Assembly: GCA_900546875.1 (NCBI GenBank)
Contig: URET01000061.1
Coordinates: forward strand, 1 to 5,179
Length of the DNA stretch: 5,179 nucleotides
Source: an uncultured Eubacteriales bacterium
Lineage (GTDB): Bacteria; Bacillota; Clostridia; Christensenellales; CAG-314
Direction: 5' to 3'
In this document: piece by piece, positions 1 through 5,179 of the stretch
Position numbering within the stretch: position 1 is the stretch's first letter
How the letters are laid out: the number at the start of each line of letters is the position of its first letter
Position numbers and translations under genes: made by a program
Notes under the pieces: generated by a model
What the model saw: the letters and a program-made list of their open reading frames with translations, nothing else
Databases searched by the model: none
Told to the model about the DNA's origin: nothing

Positions 1-276
1 AATACCTTTGCTTACCGTAAAACGGCTTTCACTTCCGTATACCTTCCGCCTGCACTTCGGTGTATTTCCGAGTCTTTGCAGTTCACTGGAAAAAGGTTTC
101 GATGCCTTTTACGGTGCCGTCGAATTTGCATTTGTGCTCCGAGAATATACTTGACCTTATTGCAAAACAGACATATTGAGACATGTTGTATGCAACAGCG
201 TAAAAACGCTTCGTCTGCTGCCCGGTTTTTCGCTCAAAACGACAGCGGAAGCTTTTTGAGTCTGAGTTTTACGGAC
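1..276. other. Non-coding or unassigned stretch beyond the leuS terminator
   Basis: No gene can be supported here. A plus-strand frame is open from the left edge to 366, but its product is Cys/Arg-rich and it runs through the terminator and into the antisense of leuS. Another plus frame is open from the edge to 151. A minus frame with an ATG at 184 gives 33 aa without a ribosome binding site. Small inverted repeats are present (AGCGT/ACGCT at 197-210; CCGT/ACGG at 15-25). The left edge may hold the tail of something outside the window. Confidence 0.5.
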
Positions 277-309
277 AAAAAAGCGCGCCCGCTCTCACGA
301 CGGACGCGC
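277..309 (-). terminator. Rho-independent terminator of the alaS-leuS unit
   Basis: On the minus strand, GCGCGTCCG (309-301) pairs with CGGGCGCGC (291-283). This gives a 9-bp GC-rich stem with one G-U pair and a 9-nt loop. Six T residues follow (282-277). It starts 21 nt after the leuS TGA stop, a textbook position. The plus-strand flank has no T-run, so it is directional for the minus strand. Confidence 0.93.
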
Positions 310-330
310 ACAAAATCCCTTAATTCCGGC

Positions 331-2757
331 TCACAAGATGATATTTACGAGTCTGCCGGGTACTGAGATGATTTTTTTCACCTGTCTGCCCTCTAACAAC
401 TCACGTGTTTCCTGAAGGGAAAGCACGTATTCTTCCAGCTCTTTCCCCTTCAGTTCCGAAGGGACGTTTATTCTGTTTCTGATCTTACTGTTTATCTGCA
501 GGGCTATTTCCGTTTCGCTTCTTACAAGCACGGTTTCATCCATTTTTACCCATCCCCGATTGAAAACGGAATAAGGCATTCCGAGACGTTGCCACAGTTC
601 CTCCGAGAAGTGAGGAGCCAGAGGAGCCAACAGCTTTATAAGATCGAGTACGCATTCCCGATAGAGCCGACTGTTGTGTTTACCCTCCGCTTCGTATTTA
701 GTCAGCGCGTTGACAAGCTCCATCATTCTTGCGACGGCTGTATTGAAATCGAAATTCTCATAGTCGCGGGTGACTTGTTTTATGGTGTTGTACCTTACAA
801 AATTGAGTTCCTTTTCTTCCTTGCCTAAGGGCATCTCGTCCATACCGCAGGAAACGGCCTTTTCAGCGATACGCTCGACTTTATCTAACCATTTCGCTAT
901 GGATCTTATCCCTTCGTCGCTCCACGGACCGCCTTCCGTATACTTGAAACCAAACCCTATATACACGCGCATGACGTCGCTGCCGTATTCCTCTATATAC
1001 TTATCGGGACTGATGACATTGCCGCGCGTTTTACTCATACGCGAACCGTCGGTACCGAGAATGATGCCCTGATGCACGAGAGAAGTGAATGGTTCGTCAA
1101 ATCTGAGGTAACCCATATCTCTCAGAGCTTTTGTTATAAAGCGGGAATAAAGCAGGTGACCGCAAGCATGTTCGGGACCGCCCACATACTTGTCTACGGG
1201 AAGCATTTTATTGATAAGTTCGGGATCGAAGGGTTTTTCGCTGTTTTTGCTGTCCGGATAACGGAGATAGTACCAGCTTGAGCACACGAACGTATCAAGG
1301 GTATCGGGATCGCGGCGTGCTTCGCCTCCGCACACGGGACACCTGACCTTCATGAACTCTTCGTTCCTGAGAAGCGGACTTGTTCCGTCCGGAGTGAAGT
1401 TGACGTTATAAGGAAGCATTACCGGCAGATCCTTCTCGGGCACCGGGACCGCTCCGCATTTATCACAATATATGACGGGTATCGGAGCCCCCCAGTATCT
1501 TTGTCTCGATACCGACCAATCACGCAGTCTGTAATTGACCGTGTGTTTTGCCTTGCCTGTTTTTGCAAGCTTGTCGATCACGGCTTTTCTTCCCTCTTCG
1601 CTTGTAAGCCCGTCAAATTCTCCGCTGTTTACCATGATGCCGTATTCGGTATAAGGCAGTTCGTCGTCGGAGCCGTCTGCGCTCTTTATGACTCTCTTTA
1701 TTTCAAGTCCGTATTTCTTTGCAAAGAGATAGTCGCGCGCGTCGTGCGAAGGAACACCCATTACGGCTCCCGTACCGTAGGAGTAAAGCACATAGTCGCC
1801 TATCCATATTTCGACCTTTTCGCCGTTTATGGGGTTTATGCAGTATGCACCCGTAAATACTCCCGTTTTTTCCTTTGCCGACGAAAGCCTGTCCACTTCG
1901 CTGGCTTTCGAAGCTTCTTTTTTATACCTTTCCACCTCTTCCTTCTTTTCGGGAAGTGTTATCTCGTCCACAAGCGGGTGCTCGGGCGCAAGTACTACAT
2001 AGCTTACTCCGAAAAGCGTATCGGCACGCGTTGTAAAGGTCCTGAAAGCTTTGCCGCTCTCGGTGACAAATTCGATCTCGCCTCCCGTGGATTTTCCTAT
2101 CCAGTTTTTTTGCATCAGTTTGGTTTTCTCGGGCCAGTCAAGCTTGTCAAGACACTCCAGAAGTTCTTCGGCATAATCGGTTATTTTGAAAAACCACTGC
2201 GTCACGTTCTTCTTTATGACTTCACTCCCGCACCTTTCGCATACCCCGTCGGTGACTTGTTCGTTAGCAAGCACCGTCTTGCAGGAAGTACACCAGTTAA
2301 CGGGTGATTCCTTTCTGTAGGCAAGACCGTGTTTCAGAAGCTGAAGAAAAAGCCACTGCGTCCACTTATAGTAGTCCGGACGGCATGTCACTATCTCGCT
2401 GTCCCAATCGAACATGGCGTCCATTTCCGAAAGCTGCCTCTCCATGACGGAAATATTCTGTTCCGTGCTGTCTTGGGGATGAGTCTGCGTCTTGATGGCG
2501 AAATTTTCGGCGGGAAGTCCGAAAGCGTCAAACCCCATCGGCTGATAAACGTTAAAGCCGTTCATCTTCTTGAATCGCGCAAAACTGTCGCTCATGCCGT
2601 AATTATACCAGTGTCCAAGGTGGAGCTTGTACCCGCTCGGATAACTGAACATCTCAAGCATGTAATATTTGTTTCCGATATTGTTCCTGTCAAAGCCCAC
2701 TGCTTTGGTTTCATTCCAGATGTCGTGCCACTTTTTCTCGATCTTCTTAAAATCCAT
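331..2757 (-). CDS. leuS: Leucyl-tRNA synthetase (leucine--tRNA ligase), class Ia, with CP1 editing domain
   Basis: Cytosolic enzyme that attaches leucine to tRNA-Leu using ATP, and should clear mischarged tRNA. The product is 808 aa from the ATG at 2757. Visible motifs: HIGH-type HLGH at 46-49; a zinc-knuckle cysteine set at 156, 159, 173 and 176; the CP1 editing Thr-rich motif TTRADT at 242-247 and HDARD at 338-342; further CxxC pairs at 431/434 and 473/476; the LeuRS signature TLDTFVCSSWYYLRYP at 486-501; the KMSKS loop as RMSKT at 573-577; an anticodon-binding segment around SEELWQRLG (718-726); and the C-terminal VPGRLVNI tail. Length matches Bacillus-type LeuRS (about 804 aa). The leucine-specific insertion found before KMSKS in E. 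coli is absent. A TTG at 2763 would add two residues, but AGAGG sits 6 nt before the ATG, and MDFKKIEKKW is a typical LeuRS N-terminus. It is the second gene of the unit, 9 nt after alaS, and ends 21 nt before a terminator. Identity is very sure; the start is well supported. Confidence 0.98.
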   Translation of the reverse strand: MDFKKIEKKWHDIWNETKAVGFDRNNIGNKYYMLEMFSYPSGYKLHLGHWYNYGMSDSFARFKKMNGFNVYQPMGFDAFGLPAENFAIKTQTHPQDSTEQNISVMERQLSEMDAMFDWDSEIVTCRPDYYKWTQWLFLQLLKHGLAYRKESPVNWCTSCKTVLANEQVTDGVCERCGSEVIKKNVTQWFFKITDYAEELLECLDKLDWPEKTKLMQKNWIGKSTGGEIEFVTESGKAFRTFTTRADTLFGVSYVVLAPEHPLVDEITLPEKKEEVERYKKEASKASEVDRLSSAKEKTGVFTGAYCINPINGEKVEIWIGDYVLYSYGTGAVMGVPSHDARDYLFAKKYGLEIKRVIKSADGSDDELPYTEYGIMVNSGEFDGLTSEEGRKAVIDKLAKTGKAKHTVNYRLRDWSVSRQRYWGAPIPVIYCDKCGAVPVPEKDLPVMLPYNVNFTPDGTSPLLRNEEFMKVRCPVCGGEARRDPDTLDTFVCSSWYYLRYPDSKNSEKPFDPELINKMLPVDKYVGGPEHACGHLLYSRFITKALRDMGYLRFDEPFTSLVHQGIILGTDGSRMSKTRGNVISPDKYIEEYGSDVMRVYIGFGFKYTEGGPWSDEGIRSIAKWLDKVERIAEKAVSCGMDEMPLGKEEKELNFVRYNTIKQVTRDYENFDFNTAVARMMELVNALTKYEAEGKHNSRLYRECVLDLIKLLAPLAPHFSEELWQRLGMPYSVFNRGWVKMDETVLVRSETEIALQINSKIRNRINVPSELKGKELEEYVLSLQETRELLEGRQVKKIISVPGRLVNIIL

Positions 2758-2763
2758 ACCCAA

Positions 2764-2768
2764 CCTCT
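2764..2768 (-). promoter_or_regulatory. Ribosome binding site of leuS, overlapping the alaS stop
   Basis: AGAGG on the minus strand lies 6 nt before the ATG at 2757. It includes the last two bases of the alaS TAG stop codon. It would lie directly against the TTG at 2763, which could not be used with it; this decides the leuS start in favour of ATG. The overlap suggests translational coupling of the two genes. Confidence 0.85.
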
Positions 2769-4557
2769 ATTCAAGCACAGCTTTTATTCTTCTTACACCG
2801 CTGCTCGACGACTGTTCCTTTACTATCCTGAAGGTCCCGAGTTCACCCGTATTCGAAGCGTGCGGCCCGCCGCACATCTCCATTGAAAAATCCCCTATGG
2901 TATACACCTTAACGATCTCGCCGTATTTATCTCCGAAAAGTCCCATTGCGCCCCGCGCACGCGCTTCCTCGATCGGCATCTCTTCGCATACCACTTCTTC
3001 GCCTTTAAGGATCTCCTCATTTACAAGACGCTCTGTTTCCGTGATTTCATCGGGCGTCATGGGCCTGCCGAAGCTGAAGTCGAAACGCAGCCTTTCGGGA
3101 GTTATATTACTGCCGCGCTGCTTCACCTCTTCACCAAGTACACGGCGCAAAGCAGCCTGCAGAAGGTGCGTGGCTGTATGGAGCTTCGTCGTCTGTTCGC
3201 CCGCGTCCATAAGTCCGCCCTTGAAACGCTGTTCGCCCCCCGCGTGGCTCTTTGCCTGATGCTGTGCATAACAGCTCCCGAAACCTTCTTTGTCTACCCT
3301 GAGTCCGCATTCCTCCGCAAGCTCACACGTAAGCTCTATGGGAAAACCGAATGTATCGTAAAGCCTGAAAGCGACATCTCCGCTTATCACGCCTCCTTCG
3401 CTCAGTCCGGAAGCTACCCTCCTGAACTCCTTTTCGCCCTGCACCAGAGTCTTGAGAAACCTTTCTTCCTCTAAAGCAAGCTCTCTCCTTATCCTCTCGG
3501 CGTTTTCGGTAAGCTCGGGATACCTTTCACCGTACTGTCCGATATATATATCGGCAAGCACAACTATATCCCCCTTCTTCATCTCGAGGGAATCGGCAAA
3601 ACGTACCGCCCTTCTGATTATCCTTCTGAGTACATACCCCTGATCCACGTTGGAAGGCGAAACCCCCATCCTGTCACCTATCAAAAATACAGCCGTCCTC
3701 ACGTGATCCGCTATCACTCGCATAGCCACCGTGCTCTTAGGATCCTCACCGTATTTCCTGCCGCTGAGCTCTCCGATCTTCGCTATCACGGGACGGAACA
3801 CATCGGTCTCATATACGCTGTCGTACCCGTTAAGCACGCAAACCGTGCGCTCAAGCCCCATTCCGGTATCCACGTTTTTCTGAGATAACGGCTCAAAGGA
3901 TCCGTCCGCAAGTCTGTTGTACTGCATAAACACGTTGTTCCATATTTCAAGCCAGTTGTTCCCCTTGTCACCGGGACCTAATGGATCGCCCTCGGCACTT
4001 TCGCCTTTATAATAGAAAATCTCCGTGTCCGGACCACAAGGACCTGTTGTACCGCCTGCAGGCCCCCACCAATTGTGTTTCTTGGGCAGATAAAAGATCC
4101 TGCTCTCAGGCATACCGCAGGCCTTCCATATCTCCGCGCTTTCTTCGTCACGCGGGGCATGCTCGTCCCCTTCGAAAACCGTCACCGCAAGCTTTCCCGG
4201 ATCCAATCCGAGATACTTCTCCGAAGTCAGAAATTCCCACGACCACCTGATGGATTCTTCCTTGAAATAGTCCCCGAGACTCCAATTGCCCAGCATCTCA
4301 AAAAAAGTAAGATGACTGCCGTCTCCGACTTCATCTATATCGCCCGTCCTCACACATTTCTGAACGTCCGCAAGCCTTTTCCCTCCGGGATGCTTCTGCC
4401 CCATAAGATAAGGCGTAAGGGGATGCATGCCCGCCGTAGTGAAAAGTACGGACGGATCGTTCTCGGGTATAAGACTCGCCGACTCTATGATCTTATGTCC
4501 CCTCTCTTCGAAAAAAGACAAAAACTTTTCGCATAATAATTTTGCCGTGATCTCCAT
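2767..4557 (-). CDS. alaS: Alanyl-tRNA synthetase, short form lacking C-Ala but retaining the editing domain
   Basis: Charges tRNA-Ala with alanine in the cytosol and should hydrolyse Ser/Gly-tRNA-Ala. The product is 596 aa, against about 870 for the usual bacterial enzyme. The class II core occupies about 1-245: motif 1 region LFTTAGMHPL (38-47), motif 2 region from R70 through FFEMLGNWSLGDYFK (85-99), GPCGPDTEIF near 172-181, and motif 3 GMGLERT (232-238). The tRNA-recognition region follows (about 250-425). N303 (in PSNVDQGYVLRR) and D401 (in LYDTFGFP) appear to match the E. coli residues that read the G3:U70 pair. The editing site is intact, with HTATH (H460, H464) and CGGPH (C562, H566) as zinc ligands. 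Only about 30 residues link recognition to editing, so the usual beta-barrel segment is missing, and the protein stops right after SGVRRIKAV, so C-Ala is missing. Since leuS follows at once, this is a natural short form, not a frameshift. ATG 4557 is backed by GAGG 8 nt upstream. Sequence style resembles Patescibacteria AlaRS. Confidence 0.97.
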   Translation of the reverse strand: MEITAKLLCEKFLSFFEERGHKIIESASLIPENDPSVLFTTAGMHPLTPYLMGQKHPGGKRLADVQKCVRTGDIDEVGDGSHLTFFEMLGNWSLGDYFKEESIRWSWEFLTSEKYLGLDPGKLAVTVFEGDEHAPRDEESAEIWKACGMPESRIFYLPKKHNWWGPAGGTTGPCGPDTEIFYYKGESAEGDPLGPGDKGNNWLEIWNNVFMQYNRLADGSFEPLSQKNVDTGMGLERTVCVLNGYDSVYETDVFRPVIAKIGELSGRKYGEDPKSTVAMRVIADHVRTAVFLIGDRMGVSPSNVDQGYVLRRIIRRAVRFADSLEMKKGDIVVLADIYIGQYGERYPELTENAERIRRELALEEERFLKTLVQGEKEFRRVASGLSEGGVISGDVAFRLYDTFGFPIELTCELAEECGLRVDKEGFGSCYAQHQAKSHAGGEQRFKGGLMDAGEQTTKLHTATHLLQAALRRVLGEEVKQRGSNITPERLRFDFSFGRPMTPDEITETERLVNEEILKGEEVVCEEMPIEEARARGAMGLFGDKYGEIVKVYTIGDFSMEMCGGPHASNTGELGTFRIVKEQSSSSGVRRIKAVLE

Positions 4558-4565
4558 ATCTGTGA

Positions 4566-4569
4566 CCTC
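4566..4569 (-). promoter_or_regulatory. Ribosome binding site of alaS
   Basis: GAGG on the minus strand ends 8 nt before the ATG at 4557, good Shine-Dalgarno spacing. It fixes the alaS start. Confidence 0.85.
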
Positions 4570-4587
4570 ATTATATATTTACTGTAT

Positions 4588-4604
4588 TTTTTCGTACCGA
4601 AAAA
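4588..4604. promoter_or_regulatory. A/T-rich perfect hairpin in the alaS leader
   Basis: On the minus strand, TTTTTCG (4604-4598), the 3-nt loop GTA and CGAAAAA (4594-4588) form a perfect 7-bp inverted repeat inside the predicted leader, about 18 nt upstream of the GAGG ribosome binding site. It is mostly A-U, so its RNA stability is modest. It could be a leader structure or a second protein site. Confidence 0.35.
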
Positions 4605-4612
4605 CTATGCGT

Positions 4613-4632
4613 ATTTGCGCAATCACGCAAAT
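4613..4632. promoter_or_regulatory. Perfect 7-6-7 dyad over the -10/start site, candidate operator
   Basis: On the minus strand, ATTTGCG (4632-4626) is separated by 6 nt from its exact reverse complement CGCAAAT (4619-4613). The left arm overlaps the last two bases of the -10, and the predicted transcription start falls inside the dyad. That is a classic position for a repressor operator. An alternative is a 5'-end RNA hairpin, but a start near 4624 would leave out most of the first arm. No regulator family is recognised from the motif. Confidence 0.45.
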
Positions 4633-4659
4633 TGTACCATATAGACGTTTTTTGCGCAA
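4631..4659 (-). promoter_or_regulatory. Sigma-70/SigA-type promoter of alaS-leuS (extended -10)
   Basis: Minus-strand reading: a -35 candidate TTGCGC (4659-4654), a 17-bp spacer and -10 TACAAT (4636-4631). TGG directly precedes the -10, making an extended -10 (TGnTACAAT), which can offset the weak -35 (3 of 6 to TTGACA). The predicted start lies near 4624, leaving a leader of about 67 nt before the alaS ATG. Palindromes overlap both promoter boxes. Confidence 0.75.
4652..4659. promoter_or_regulatory. TTGCGCAA palindrome overlapping the -35 box
   Basis: A perfect 8-bp palindrome TTGCGCAA covers the -35 hexamer. The same 8-mer recurs at 4615-4622, 37 bp away centre to centre (about 3.5 helical turns), where it overlaps the dyad at the start site. 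The pair therefore brackets the core promoter. A binding role is inference. Confidence 0.35.
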
Positions 4660-4699
4660 CTCTTTATTTACCGCCCCTTGATTTTTCTCCTTTTTTTAT

Positions 4700-4721
4700 A
4701 TAAAAAAAACGGCTTTCCGTT
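4700..4721 (-). terminator. Possible weak intrinsic terminator upstream of the alaS promoter
   Basis: On the minus strand, AACGG (4721-4717), loop AAAG and CCGTT (4712-4708) form a short stem that runs into a T-tract (8 T at 4709-4702, the first two in the stem). G-U pairs with the preceding GGG could lengthen it. It would stop minus-strand transcripts coming from the right before they reach the alaS promoter. No gene is visible upstream in the window to be terminated. Confidence 0.4.
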
Positions 4722-4745
4722 CCCTTTCGACCTCGCTTCCGCCAC

Positions 4746-4787
4746 CCCCGCAATAAGATCACACCCTTACACCATGCCCCGCAATAA
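4746..4787. repeat. 11-bp direct repeat CCCCGCAATAA, two copies 31 bp apart
   Basis: CCCCGCAATAA occurs at 4746-4756 and 4777-4787. Both copies are preceded by a similar CCA-containing stretch (CCAC before the first, CCATG before the second). It lies between the two poly-T motifs. Function is unknown; it may be the remnant of a local duplication. Confidence 0.5.
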
Positions 4788-4800
4788 AAAAACGGACTTT
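4784..4800 (-). repeat. Sister poly-T motif, near-copy of 4700-4716
   Basis: The plus-strand text ATAAAAAAACGGACTTT here closely matches ATAAAAAAAACGGCTTT at 4700-4716, 84 bp away. Read on the minus strand, both give AAAG, CCG and a run of T. This copy has no strong adjacent hairpin, so it is a weaker terminator candidate than its partner. Confidence 0.35.
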
Positions 4801-4807
4801 ATGAATT

Positions 4808-4829
4808 ACGCCTCGGAGTCATCCGGCGT
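4808..4829. other. Bulged inverted repeat (hairpin) in intergenic DNA
   Basis: On the plus strand, ACGC (4808-4811) and CGGA (4814-4817) pair with GCGT (4826-4829) and TCCG (4822-4825). This makes 8 bp with a 2-nt bulge and a GTCA loop. Pyrimidine-rich CAGCCTTTCCCTTTATT follows on the plus strand, which is not a clean T-run. On the minus strand a T-run starts 15 nt after the stem. Neither reading makes a standard terminator. Confidence 0.3.
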
Positions 4830-4939
4830 CAGCCTTTCCCTTTATTAAATACCCGAATTTACCCGAATGCCCGACTTACCATGCGCTTTCTGTCCGCAAT
4901 ATCCGCACAATCAAAAATACCGCGGTCCCGGCATCAGTC

Positions 4940-5079
4940 AAAAGCCGCCGCGTACTCTTAAGCATTACCGGAATCGCCCGCTGTTTCAAAATCTCCGGAA
5001 TCGCCCGCTGTTTCAATTTACCGATATCTGTCTTTATTCAATTAACCTGAAAACTGTTATATAAAACGGCGGCTGTTTT
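4940..5079. repeat. Inverted repeat enclosing the first repeat pair
   Basis: AAAAGCCGCCG (4940-4950) is the reverse complement of CGGCGGCT plus TTTT at 5067-5079, apart from one inserted G. The core AGCCGCCG/CGGCGGCT is an exact 8-bp match. The second arm also sits in a local AAAAC/GTTTT hairpin (5063-5079). Significance is uncertain because the arms are 116 bp apart. Confidence 0.35.
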
Positions 5080-5134
5080 AAATCCCCGGAATTGCCCGCT
5101 GTTTCAACATCCCCGGAATCGCCCGCTGTTTCAA
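4968..5134. repeat. Four copies of a 22-bp element in two 27-bp-spaced pairs
   Basis: The element starts CCGGAATCG and ends GCTGTTTCAA. Copies lie at 4968-4989, 4995-5016, 5086-5107 (one C-to-T change) and 5113-5134. Within each pair the start-to-start distance is 27 bp with a 5-nt spacer. A degenerate copy ending GGCTGTTTTAAATCC (about 5067-5085) precedes the second pair. The 5-nt spacers are far too short for a CRISPR array. Confidence 0.9.
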
Positions 5135-5179
5135 TTTACCGATATCTGTCTTTATTCAATTAACCTGAAAACTGTTATA
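4968..5179. repeat. Tandem repeat with 118-bp period, second copy cut by the window end
   Basis: Unit A spans 4968-5085 and unit B begins at 5086, running to the window end (94 bp seen). Direct comparison shows 3 mismatches in 94 positions: one in the first 22-mer, two in the 5-nt spacer. 4995-5061 and 5113-5179 are identical over all 67 bp. Because 118 is not a multiple of 3, the repeat does not preserve a reading frame, and stops occur in the frames checked, which argues for non-coding DNA. The array may continue past the window. Confidence 0.93.

Larger units (their letters stand above)
277..4624 (-). other. Predicted alaS-leuS transcription unit
   Basis: A single promoter upstream of alaS and a single strong terminator after leuS bracket the two genes. 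The gap is only 9 nt (alaS stop to leuS ATG) and holds no terminator, so a bicistronic mRNA starting near 4624 is the simplest reading. The exact start is inferred from the -10 position. Both products are housekeeping tRNA synthetases. Confidence 0.8.
4722..4967. other. Intergenic stretch with no supportable gene
   Basis: No frame on either strand reads as a plausible protein. A plus-strand ATG frame at 4867-5064 runs into the repeats and looks fortuitous. A minus-strand frame from about 5038 down to the TAA at 4879 lacks an ATG start with a ribosome binding site. No tRNA-like or T-box-like sequence is seen. The stretch holds only the short repeats and the hairpin listed separately. Confidence 0.6.

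Noticed and set aside
151..178. Plus-strand TTGACC followed by a possible -10 near 173-178
   Set aside because: The -10 candidates (ATATTG, TATTGA) match poorly and no gene follows on the plus strand.
1..184. Minus-strand frame that would continue if TGA were read as Trp
   Set aside because: leuS itself ends in TGA and both synthetases use TGG for Trp, so an alternative code is unsupported; the frame has no recognisable domain.
1..366. Plus-strand frame open from the left edge, with an internal ATG at 76
   Set aside because: The product is Cys/Arg-rich with no domain, and it runs through the leuS terminator and into leuS antisense.
1501..2307. Long plus-strand open frame (268 codons) opposite leuS
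   Set aside because: It is antisense to the strongly conserved LeuRS core, encodes no recognisable domain and has no ribosome binding site; a shadow frame.
2758..2763. TTG start of leuS at 2763
   Set aside because: It would leave no spacing from the AGAGG ribosome binding site; the ATG at 2757 has correct spacing and a typical LeuRS N-terminus.
4570..4575. Perfect TATAAT on the minus strand just before alaS
   Set aside because: A start about 7 nt downstream would fall in the ribosome binding site and remove it; the extended -10 at 4631-4636 is better placed.
4558..4860. T-box riboswitch upstream of alaS
   Set aside because: No T-box AGGGTGGNACCGCG-like sequence is found on the minus strand, and the predicted leader is only about 67 nt.
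4879..5038. Minus-strand frame with repeated LKQRAIP across the repeat
   Set aside because: It lacks an ATG with a ribosome binding site, has a stop just upstream, and the equivalent frame in unit B ends early in TAA.
4867..5064. Plus-strand 65-codon frame with an RNRPLFQ duplication
   Set aside because: The duplication is only the 22/27-bp DNA repeat read in one frame; the next 118-bp unit shifts frame, and there is no ribosome binding site.
4968..5134. CRISPR-like array
   Set aside because: Spacers are 5 nt and 69 nt and not unique; there are no cas genes. This is a tandem repeat, not CRISPR.

Overview
The window holds one complete two-gene transcription unit on the minus strand. It encodes two aminoacyl-tRNA synthetases, alanyl-tRNA synthetase (alaS, read first) and leucyl-tRNA synthetase (leuS). 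Non-coding DNA lies on both sides, and the right-hand flank carries a nested tandem repeat. No mobile-element gene, CRISPR array, tRNA or rRNA is visible.

Organism: a bacterium of moderate GC (by eye) using the standard code, since alaS ends in TAG, leuS ends in TGA, and both proteins use TGG for Trp. The GAGG/AGAGG ribosome binding sites, the extended -10 promoter and a compact LeuRS without the leucine-specific insertion fit a Clostridia-like Firmicute. The AlaRS is different: it is a short form that reads like the roughly 590-residue enzymes of Patescibacteria (CPR) and other reduced lineages. The taxonomic call is inference.

Layout, left to right: 1-276 has no supportable gene. 277-309 is a strong minus-strand intrinsic terminator. 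331-2757 is leuS. 2758-2766 is a 9-nt junction; the leuS ribosome binding site overlaps the alaS stop. 2767-4557 is alaS. 4558-4659 is the leader and promoter, with a perfect 7-6-7 dyad over the -10/start region, an 8-bp TTGCGCAA palindrome on the -35, and an A/T-rich hairpin in the leader. 4700-4967 is non-coding, with two related poly-T motifs on the minus strand, an 11-bp direct repeat and a hairpin. 4968-5179 is a 118-bp-period tandem repeat containing pairs of a 22-bp element.

How it works together: one promoter, tight coupling and one terminator suggest co-expression of the enzymes that charge tRNA-Ala and tRNA-Leu. The predicted leader is only about 67 nt, too short for a T-box riboswitch, so any regulation is more likely at the dyad-rich promoter. 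No previously undescribed multi-gene system is apparent. The items most worth following are the truncated AlaRS, the palindromic promoter and the 118-bp repeat.
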